Part shown: one piece after another, positions 9,052 through 15,226 of the stretch
Layout: each line of letters begins with the position of its first letter
Position numbering within the stretch: the first letter of the stretch is position 1
NCBI RefSeq assembly: GCF_001949145.1
Contig: NW_019091527.1
Location: 71,732 to 86,957, forward strand
Length of the DNA stretch: 15,226 nucleotides
Direction: 5' to 3'
DNA from: Acanthaster planci
Taxonomy: Eukaryota > Echinodermata > Asteroidea > Valvatida > Acanthasteridae
The notes under the pieces: generated by a model
Told to the model about the DNA's origin: nothing
What the model saw: only the letters and a program-made list of their open reading frames with translations
The model's database searches: none
Made by a program: the position numbers and the translations under genes

Positions 9052-12000
9052 CTTTGAGAGAAAACAGAACGGGAATCAATCGCGCTCCCCGTCGGCGTGA
9101 TCCAGAAGCTATTTTTTTCTCGAGGATTATGACGAGGCAAAGTCAAACGTGATCCTTTTTTGAATGGAATGAAGACAGTGTTTTAACTATTTAACTACAC
9201 GCTTCATGGCCAGGAATGTCGCTTTTTTTCAAATGGCCTTTCCATATCATTTACAATCCCTTTGTGAATTGAATATTTTACCCGCTTTTATTCTGAAGTA
9301 ACAAAGGAAAGAACATTGGCACATTTTCCATGGCATTTGGAATGTCTTAGAAGTGAAAAAAAATGTTTCATTTTAGTGCAAGATCTGGCATCTCAGTAAT
9401 TAAAGGACACCACAGAGATCATTTCGTTTGAAGGATTTACCTCGTTCATCATGGATGCATTGACCACTGTGTATTCAACAAACGCTAGGAAGACAAATAT
9501 CTGGCAGACGATTAGCCAAATATCCAAAGCCTGTTGAAAAAAAATCAAGGGTATCATCTTTTCATGACCTCGGTGGGTCTATTGTCATGTAGTATTTGCG
9601 CTTGGACTTTCAAACTTGAAATAAGGTCACTTTCAACAAATCCTGCATGATGGGTGGTTATCCTTGTTCAAAATCGGTGTATCATGGCTCTTCGTGTCAA
9701 GGGTGCGTCTTTAAGCAGTCCAAATTTCTAATGACGCAGGATCAATGTGAGAAATGCTAATTACTCACAAAAATGGTTTTATCCGAAATATTCTTTTACA
9801 TGAACATCCCGGATAAACCACTGTCCAGACCGAGTGTTTCTGTATTATAGCCACCTTGCTCCCCCCTGCCCCATTGGTTATGACTCACTTTAACCCCACT
9901 GTTGCCTGGCATCGACTCCGTTTGTCCCTTGGACAACGTGTTCAAGGTCAGGTTGACGGTCACTCCCAAGGAGACGCGAGCCGGCGTAGACCGTGGATCG
10001 ATCCAGAAGGAAAGCCAGGCAATGATGACTAGCAGAAAGCTGGGCATGTATACCGTCAGAGCGTAGGTCTCCAGTCGACGCTGTAGCTTGATAGTCGCTT
10101 GTGCGCCGCTATGAATCGCTGAACGATGAAGAAAAAAGGCCTATAGAATCGCCACCACACATAGCTCGCTATTCAACTCCTGATTTGAGACGTCGTATAT
10201 CCTTCATACCTAAACTTTGTGTGTAAAATGTAAGTTTCAATTATAACAAGAAAATCGAATACCTGGTCCGTATCCAATATCCAACATTTCCGTTTCTTGG
10301 CCAACAATCCTGAACCTAGACAAGTCCGAACTCTTAGGCAAAATAAAGCCTTCATCAGTGATGTGCAAGACGAGGTCTTTCGAACAGTACCTATCTAAAA
10401 TTTAAAAAAAAGAAAATATGAATGTAACATGCAAAGAAATCCATTTTAATGGAAGGTGGGTCTTTCTTTCTGCATGGTCTCATTCCTTTTCTGTCACTCA
10501 TTCCTTTGTTTACTCTGTGGCTTCATCTAAGAGTTTCTGCAGATGTTGATCCGAATCACTTCCGTGGCTCAAACTTCCCATCTGAAGAACTGGAAAGCTT
10601 GGTATGTTTGAAGCGGATAGTGCCATGTGGTTTCAAGACGCACCGATTGGTCGCTAATCAGATCGTCCCGTTATGTTTGGGGCAGTGATACTATTGGCTT
10701 ATTATGCACAGGTGTCGTGGTGATCGTGTTTTTCTCGGAGAAGTTACAAAAATGGAAATTATCAACTTACAGCTCAGCATACTTATGTTACAACTTTGTT
10801 CGTCCATGGGAAACCGTGACAGGTCCATAGGACATGCGAACGTCAAGCTTTCTCTGTGGTAGTAAAGCAAATAAGGTTTTGAACTGACCCGTTTATTTTC
10901 TCTATACGTCTTTCTTTCATGCCCTGGCGGATTTGGAGACAAAACTATTCCCCCGCCCCCCAAAAAAGTTGTGATATTTGAAAATAGCACGACTATTTCC
11001 ATCCTCCTCGTGTAGAGTTTATATAATTGGCAATGCCGTAATCCATATAATTTGTCAATTTTTGTCCGCAGAATAATCTTCGCCGCTAAATATGGTTATT
11101 ACCATTTTTAACACTCTTACAAACATTGCACTGTATCACGATTCATTGCAACCTCACTATCACGTTGTAAAAGAAAAGTGTTGATTCTCAATATTTTGGT
11201 GTCAATAACTCTTAAAAAGCAAAGCATAACCCACCCAAACCCCGCCCACCTTCAGTATTTAAACAATGCTTACAAGCTAACAGCAAGAAACGGTGTTTAG
11301 AAGCGTATGTTTAGTTGCTAAGCATAGTTGTTGCCGTGAAGTGTTGGTGTTGGATACGCAATTGAACATTACAACAATACCATAATTAGAGTACCTCTAA
11401 GGAAAACGTGTTTTCTCTGATTTTATGAGGGCGAGGGTTCCCCTCGTTTCTCTGTTTTCTCCTCAATGACGCAATCTACATTCAGAATTCGCATCTTGGT
11501 ATGAACAGAAAAAAACCTTTTCAACTTGTTATAGTTGAGCTCTGAAGACAAATGACACTGCGTTCGGTTTGGATGCTTCCATATTTATTTGAACAGATAG
11601 AATCAGAGAAAACATGTTTTCCTTAGAGGTGCCCTTTAAACTGTATGTTCAAACCTCGGATAGACCAAAAGGTTTACGTCAGCAAATTGTCACGTTAGCC
11701 CCCTTAAAGGTTTTTCCCCCACCACTTGTTCTGGGTCCACCCAGCTTTAAGCTGTGGCTGGTAGTACTTTAAATTACACATCCTTATTCACGTCACAGAA
11801 GTTAAAGGAATTATGTACCTATGCTATAAACTTCAGCAACTGCATTGAAGTCAAATAATGATGAATTCAGCAGCTATAACATGGTTCCTGAGACTATATT
11901 TGAGATTAACGTACTATGTGATATTGTCCTTACAGGTAGTAAATTTAGAGCTAACCCACGTATACAACAGCCTACCGTAAAGTCAGTTCCACTGTGCCGT

Positions 12001-12541
12001 CTTGGTGGAGAACGAGCTTCATATTGGGCGTAGTCATGTCGTGCGGTTTGGCGTGGACCTCAAAGGGAAAAAACAAGTCTGGTACCCAAATCCTGTAGCC
12101 ATCTAAGCCGGATAGGTGGATGGGGTGTTTGGCAGTGAAATTCAACCGTTCGTCTGTCCAAGTTTCGATCAGAAAGAGTGTGAGGGAAATATCCTGCCGG
12201 ATGTCGAGTTGGCGATACAGAGATACGAGAGGGTGAAAAAGAGGAGAGACAGTGGGATGAACATCGTTTTTAAATCCCAGGCCAAAGTCACAACCTTTTC
12301 ATTATGCACTACAGCCCAGAGAGAAGCCACTGGTTTCACTAACCCCGCGTTCATTTCCAATGGTCGTACTCGAGAATTGAGAAGTTCGTTTATAATATCA
12401 GGATTACACTGAGGGGTTGGGATTGCTATACGGATTGTCTTTATCAAACCAATACCAAACTAAAAGTTCTCACCATTGCACTTTCGCTGACAGTACCGAT
12501 GTGTTCGACACCAACCTGAAGTGACACGACAACAGGTGGTC
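8836..12541 (-). CDS. Cys-loop ligand-gated ion channel subunit, GABA-A/glycine receptor type (5'-partial, 7 exons)
   Basis: Joined exons 12541-12474, 12193-11976, 10853-10771, 10394-10263, 10118-9889, 9530-9441 and 9051-8836 give 344 residues ending in TAG. All introns are GT..AG and all phases agree. Visible in order: inner beta-strands with ETWTDERL, loop-A WVPDLFF (residues 58-64), Cys-loop C102-C116 with exactly 13 residues between the cysteines, M1 (about 191-206), PARVSLGVT leading into M2 (212-232), M3 (about 246-267), a cytoplasmic linker of about 55 residues and M4 (about 324-344). Such subunits assemble as plasma-membrane pentamers opened by neurotransmitter. Pro-Ala-Arg before M2 is the signature of anion-selective members, so a chloride channel is inferred. 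Possible N-glycosylation sites are NFT (40) and NIS (117). The signal peptide and first exons are missing. The ligand cannot be named: loop C and the M2-M3 loop are unusual. A glycine-, GABA-, glutamate- or pH-gated subtype is not excluded. Confidence 0.95.
9441..9530 (-). CDS. Receptor exon: M3
   Basis: The acceptor ttcaacag and donor GAG/gtaaat both lie in phase 0. The exon encodes exactly 30 residues: ALDIWLIVCQIFVFLAFVEY then TVVNASMMNE. 'K-A(L/I)D.W...C..FVF....E(Y/F)..VN' is the canonical M3 of the GABA/glycine receptor superfamily. The Lys just before it is supplied by the end of the preceding exon, which supports the join. Confidence 0.95.
9889..10118 (-). CDS. Receptor exon: pre-M1, M1 and pore-lining M2
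   Basis: The acceptor is cgttcag and the donor gtgagt follows the codon AAA. After two bases completing Ala the exon reads IHSGAQATIKLQRRLETYAL, with the conserved pre-M1 Arg. TVYMPSFLLVIIAWLSFWID (M1, family motif YiPS...SW.SFWI) follows, then PRSTPARVSLGVTVNLTLNT (M2) and LSKGQTESMPGNSGVK. The M2 marks are PAR at -2' to 0', Thr 6' and Leu 9'. Unusual features are Asn at 8' and 12', Thr at 19' and no 'PK.SY' in the M2-M3 loop. At 230 bp it joins sequence that in vertebrate genes is divided between two exons. Confidence 0.96.
10263..10394 (-). CDS. Receptor exon: loops B, F and start of loop C
   Basis: The acceptor attttag follows a T-rich tract and the donor is gtattc. Split codons on both sides give Tyr (T+AT) and Ala (G+CG). 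The exon encodes RYCSKDLVLHITDEGF, then ILPKSSDLSRFRIVG and QETEMLDIGYGP. Position and size (132 bp, against about 138-144 bp for vertebrate exon 6) fit the loop B to loop C segment. It lacks the family's usual Trp after the 'Y.Y...D' loop-B strand and the second Cys pair of glycine receptors. This is the most divergent exon; it is accepted because both its phases and its neighbours require it. Confidence 0.9.
10771..10853 (-). CDS. Receptor exon: Cys-loop
   Basis: The acceptor is ccacag and the donor is gtaagt. After one base finishing the split Arg codon the exon reads ESLTFACPMDLSRFPMDEQSC, shown here only to the second Cys in two parts: ESLTFA, then CPMDLSRFPMDEQSC. The latter is the diagnostic Cys-loop with 13 residues between the cysteines and the conserved FPMD core that contacts the pore region. 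NISMLS follows, giving an N-glycosylation sequon right after the second Cys. The 83-bp length and the phase (one base in, one base out) are identical to exon 5 of vertebrate GABA-A subunit genes. Confidence 0.96.
11391..11632. mobile_element. Putative MITE, 242 bp with 35-bp terminal inverted repeats, inside a receptor intron
   Basis: Left end 11391-11425 and right end 11598-11632 are reverse complements over 35 bp with three differences, all transitions. Each end starts G(T/C)ACCTCTAAGG and contains its own palindromic core around GGAAAACRTGTTTTC. The internal 172 bp have no long open frame. It lies in the 1122-bp intron between the exons at 11976-12193 and 10771-10853. I did not find a convincing target-site duplication, and the superfamily is unknown. 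Confidence 0.75.
11976..12193 (-). CDS. Receptor exon: ligand-binding domain with loops D, A and E
   Basis: The acceptor cggcag is preceded by a long pyrimidine tract (about 12215-12260 on this strand) and the donor is gtaggc. The exon opens in phase 0 with DISLTLFLIETWTDERL, homologous to the family's 'DYTL..YF.Q.W.DERL' (loop D strand). It continues with GYRIWVPDLFFPFE (loop A), HDMTTPN and HQDGTVELTL (loop E strand), and ends with two bases (CG) of a split Arg codon. Length is 218 bp, one codon shorter than the 221-bp exon 4 of vertebrate GABA-A genes. A sequon NFT follows the WTDERL motif. Confidence 0.95.
12474..12541 (-). CDS. Receptor exon (first visible): beta-1 strand region
   Basis: The acceptor is ctatag before GACCACC and the donor is ATG followed by gtgaga. 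Two leading bases (GA) complete a Gly codon if the missing upstream exon ends in G. The exon then reads PPVVVSLQVGV followed by EHIGTVSESAM. This corresponds to the 'GPPV.V....V..I..ISE..M' stretch at the start of the ligand-binding domain of GABA-A and glycine receptors. The 68-bp length and the phase-0 donor equal those of exon 3 in vertebrate GABA-A subunit genes. It splices in frame to the exon starting at 12193. Confidence 0.88.
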
Positions 12542-13013
12542 CTATAGGTCGAAGACAGGAACAATTGACAAATTAGTGCATGATTGTCGCTATAAATAGT
12601 TTATACATGGACTAATGTGTAATAATCATTAGTAGATTGATATCCTATTGTTGTCTCTCAAGAAAACAAACGGGTGTAACAGTCATTTTTTAACATTGTT
12701 ATCAGCAAAGTATTATTTGTTGAATAAGGATTTACTGAAATTTTAAATGGAGCCGATGGTAAGTTCGTTTTTAATGGGAACTTGAAAAGGTTCATCATTG
12801 AAGTCCCCAGTTTTCATATGTTTACACATAGCGTGTAGCTTGGTGGCAAGTTGTTATCATAAGGTCAGTGGCGGTGTATTATGGTCATGTTTATTATCTG
12901 CGATATGCTGACAACTCCATTTAACGGTTATCATCGCCGCACCCCCCCACACACCCACACATCCACATACGTACACCAGTTTCAGTTTTTATGTTGGGGG
13001 CGTCTATTAAGTA
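12542..13013. other. Probable 5' intron of the receptor gene, no exon seen
   Basis: The first visible receptor exon begins with a split codon, so an intron must extend to the right. I searched the minus strand for the family's N-terminal 'YD.R.RP' motif before a phase-1 donor and did not find it. A CA/C-rich run lies at 12940-12970. Confidence 0.5.
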
Positions 13014-13180
13014 GGTACGCACGAAGGGGAGGGGAGTTGGTGCCGTTGCGTACACCATGCGTACAGTGGGGGAGGGGGGTAGGTGCTGTTGCGTACACCT
13101 TGCGTACAGTGGGAGAGGGGGTCGGTGCCGTTGCGTACACCATGCGTACAAAGGGGAGGGGGTTCAAGCCAGTGGGTATC
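13014..13180. repeat. G-rich minisatellite, 42-43 bp unit, about 3.5 copies
   Basis: Units start with TTGCGTACAC at 13046, 13089 and 13131, after a partial unit from 13014. Each contains TGCGTACAC.. followed by TGCGTACA and then a purine run such as GTGGGGGAGGGGGG. The paired GCGTAC words around a short spacer make each unit partly palindromic, and the G runs could form quadruplex structures. Apparent open frames on both strands come from the repeat. Confidence 0.85.
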
Positions 13181-14170
13181 GTGCGCAAACCAAAAATTTG
13201 CCTTTAATGAATCATCATATCAATACACTTTATCACTGTAACCAGTTGCCTGTAGCAAGTCTATGGTGTACTAGCATTGTATCACTTAATCGAGAACTTA
13301 CAACAACTGTTACTATTCAGCAATACAATGCATTCCTTTAATTGTACTGCGTACACTCAAGTGTGAATAGAGTACAAGATGCCCTAGAAAGGAATGGGCA
13401 GTGTGATTCCTTCTGTCGTCTCTGCTCACTGCATCAGCCTGTATTATTTGGGCTGCTATGTGGTCTCAACTGGAGTGTGGCCCGAGTACATGTCACCAAT
13501 AGTCAATGGAAAACCGGTGCAGTACTGGTGGAATGACCAACCCTCGGTGGATGCCTGATTAAGGTATAAAAATTACTCATGTGTGTAAATGTATCAATTA
13601 TTGGAAGACAGTTCATGTAAATTAAATTGCTGAAATGGTCAACTGCATTACTGGAAATGATACAACATGACTTGTTTTACTCTTTCATAGATTACACCAT
13701 GACTCCCTCAAATTTAGGGTTTCATCTCCTAGGCACTTCCAGTTTGGGAGTTTCATTATGCAGTCTCTAGTTTAATTTGTTCTAGTCTTAAGTTTTAACC
13801 CTTGGATACTTAATTTTATATTGATGTAAAGTGAGACTTGTCTTTATTGTTTTAATGGAATTGTCGCTCGAGTTTGACCAACACATCAACAAAGACGGTC
13901 CAATTTAGTGGGATTCACAAGTGGTTTGTTTTATTTTAACCAGGATACGTTTTTACCTGGTGGCCAGAGTCTTCTTCCCTATTTAAGTATTAAGTTGCGC
14001 TCTGGTTGAATCATACAATTAAATAAGAGAATCAGTTTTTGTGCGTCGAAGAACCATTCAAACACCGTCCATCCCACCATTGATCCTCCCGTGCCAACAC
14101 CCATTAAAGTAAAATACAACAAAACTCATGACACAAAGACCGACAGCGTCTTCCGGACTTGTGGAATGTG
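13181..14170. other. Noncoding DNA between the two G-rich repeat clusters
   Basis: Open frames at 13342-13536 and elsewhere have no recognisable motif. If the receptor's first exons lie beyond the right edge, this is part of a large 5' intron. Confidence 0.45.
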
Positions 14171-14235
14171 TATGCGTACAGAGGGGAAGGGGGTTGGAGC
14201 CACTGCGTACGGCATGCGTACAGGGTAGGGGGGTC
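14171..14235. repeat. Second cluster of the GCGTAC / G-run repeat
   Basis: ATGCGTACAGAGGGGAAGGG, GGTTGGAGCCAC, TGCGTACGGCATGCGTACAG and GGTAGGGGGG repeat the pattern of the array at 13014. The sequence after the array (AGTCGGCATTTCGTGC) also resembles that after the first array (CCAGTGGGTATCGTGC), so both may be parts of one repeated element. Confidence 0.72.
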
Positions 14236-14330
14236 TGAAAAGTCGGCATTTCGTGCATACGTTGGACGGTCCCTTAAGTCTTGGGTCCACGACACCTCTC
14301 GCAGTGCTGCAATCCGCGTGTTGTATATGC

Positions 14331-14506
14331 AATACGGGCGATTCACAATAGTGCGCCTCCAAGAGTTTGCAACGCGTTGACCAGTCACAATGCGCGAAGT
14401 CTGTCGACCCTTTCCGAACGCGCATTGGGTCGACGGATTTCTCGTACGGTGATTGGTCAACGCATTGCAAACTCTTGGAGGCGCTCTATTGTGAATCGCC
14501 TGTATT
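14331..14506. mobile_element. Foldback MITE-like element, family 1, most complete copy (176 bp)
   Basis: Two arms of about 80 bases (14331-14410 and 14427-14506) are reverse complements with roughly ten to twelve mismatches, leaving a loop of about 16 bases. Shared words include GGCGATTCACAATAG, GCGCCTCCAAGAGTTTGCAA and GCGTTGACCA. The ends read AATAC..GTATT. It is related to 7533-7694 and 5278-5435. The palindrome makes both strands look partly open, but no coding sequence is supported. Mobility is inferred from copy number and structure. Confidence 0.85.
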
Positions 14507-14711
14507 ACCGTGAAGCAGAACTAATTCGATTCGTTCCTCTTTTTATGCGTACCAGCTGCGCCGCGCTGAAGCCAACATGTAGTACTGGTTTGTGTCACGT
14601 CGCTAATAGTGTGATTCGTCCGTTCGTCGTGTGGACACAGACGTATATAATAAAATCTGGACCTGCAACTCTCCTGATTGGTTGAAGCCACTGGAGGTCG
14701 GTTTGAATATA

Positions 14712-14855
14712 TGCGACACGGACATCATCTGCAAGAGTTTTTCCTCAGGCTGCTAATCGCTACCCGTAAACCCTGGGCAGTAATTGAATGCAGTGCACTG
14801 AAATTATTGAATGATGTCCACAAAAATATCGAAAATCGTGACAGTCTTCCACAGG
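14712..14855 (-). repeat. Dispersed repeat family 3, copy C (partial)
   Basis: On the plus strand it shares with copy B the words GACACG.ACATCAT, CCTGGGCAGTAAT or CTTTGGGCAGTAAT, GCACTGAAATTAT and CAGTCTTCCACAG. It contains a segment (AAAAATATCGAAAA) that copy A has and B lacks. Only the 3' half of the family is present. Confidence 0.68.
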
Positions 14856-14885
14856 TTACCATTGATTAGTTAAGAAACTTTTGCC

Positions 14886-15139
14886 ACTAAGTTAGGTAGG
14901 CTTGCGGTTGCACCATGTACAAGAAAATGTCTCTTTTCTGAGTGTGTGGTTTTGAGAAGAACCGATGGTGGACACTCGACGCGCCCTGTTCGTCTTCAGG
15001 ATGGGGACAGAGCTAACGAACAGAGCATACTGTTTGGAAAGTCGACTGCCCACCATCAGTTCTTCTCAGAACCCCATGCCACACACATAAAAGAGATATT
15101 TCTTGTACATGGTGCAACCGCAAGCCTACCTTACTTAGT
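14886..15139. mobile_element. Long-hairpin element, family 2 (254 bp)
   Basis: Arms 14886-14980 and 15041-15139 are reverse complements over about 95 bases with about ten substitutions and a small indel. Examples are GGTAGGCTTGCGGTTGCACC with its complement near 15112-15131, and GAAGAACCGATGGTGGACA with its complement near 15046-15064. The central 60 bases contain a further CTGTTCGT / ACGAACAG pair. The sequence is unrelated to family 1. No coding capacity was recognised. A single-copy palindrome of this length is most simply a MITE or foldback transposon. Confidence 0.82.
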
Positions 15140-15226
15140 ACTTCCACCATGCATGGCTTCAAGTCTTATCTAAACTTTTGGCACGGTTAATGGCCGCCAC
15201 TCTACTTCCGGTAGCTTCAGGGTCCA

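Noticed and set aside
10449-10688. Plus-strand open frame with an exon-like part at about 10543-10601 (tctgcag acceptor, gtatgt donor)
   Set aside because: It lies inside a receptor intron on the opposite strand, the translation is not recognised and there is no partner exon.
12194-12240. Upstream extension of the 218-bp exon reading LYRQLDIRQ before DISLTL
   Set aside because: The frame is open and even looks family-like. However, it overlaps the pyrimidine tract and the acceptor cggcag, and the 68-bp exon at 12474-12541 already supplies this part of the protein with correct phase.
12881-13207. Overlapping open frames with repeated VAYT.RT-type peptides on both strands
   Set aside because: Translation of the 42-43-bp minisatellite; period not divisible by three throughout and no other coding sign.
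14104-14470. Several overlapping long open frames on both strands, 14104-14685
   Set aside because: They are generated by the palindromic foldback element and the G-rich repeat, where both strands read alike.
1-15226. tRNA, rRNA or CRISPR-like arrays
   Set aside because: No tRNA B-box with cloverleaf, no rRNA sequence and no regularly spaced direct repeats with unique spacers were seen by eye.

Overview
This is animal (eukaryotic) genomic DNA: AT-rich, mostly noncoding, full of short inverted-repeat elements, with one clearly recognisable spliced gene. Nothing looks bacterial: there are no operons, and open frames are short apart from the receptor exons. The species cannot be fixed from the sequence. 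A marine invertebrate, possibly a non-vertebrate deuterostome, is a guess from the receptor's divergence and the density of small elements.

The only well-supported gene lies on the minus strand, from 12541 down to 8836. It encodes a Cys-loop (pentameric) ligand-gated ion channel subunit of the GABA-A/glycine receptor superfamily. Seven exons (68, 218, 83, 132, 230, 90 and 216 bp) join in frame through matching GT/AG splice sites. They give 344 residues: most of the extracellular ligand-binding domain, the 15-residue Cys-loop, M1, a PAR motif before M2, M3, a short cytoplasmic loop, M4 and a stop. The 5' exons (signal peptide and start of the mature N-terminus) were not found in the 2.7 kb upstream and probably lie beyond the right edge. 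The product keeps the fold but departs from the family in loop C, the outer half of M2 and the M2-M3 gating loop, so the ligand is unknown.

The rest is accessory DNA. 1-4693: no convincing gene, one 17-bp inverted-repeat pair at 1273/1438. 4694-6207: two inverted copies (A and B) of a dispersed repeat with a foldback element between them. 7533-7694: a second foldback copy. 8737-8824: a 44-bp tandem duplication just after the receptor stop codon. 11391-11632: a 242-bp element with 35-bp inverted termini inside a receptor intron. 13014-13180 and 14171-14235: G-rich GCGTAC-containing tandem repeats. 14331-14506: the best foldback copy. 14712-14855: a third repeat copy (C). 14886-15139: a separate 254-bp long hairpin.

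No complete autonomous transposon, RNA gene or CRISPR array was seen. The most novel items are the divergent receptor and the several unnamed families of small hairpin elements.
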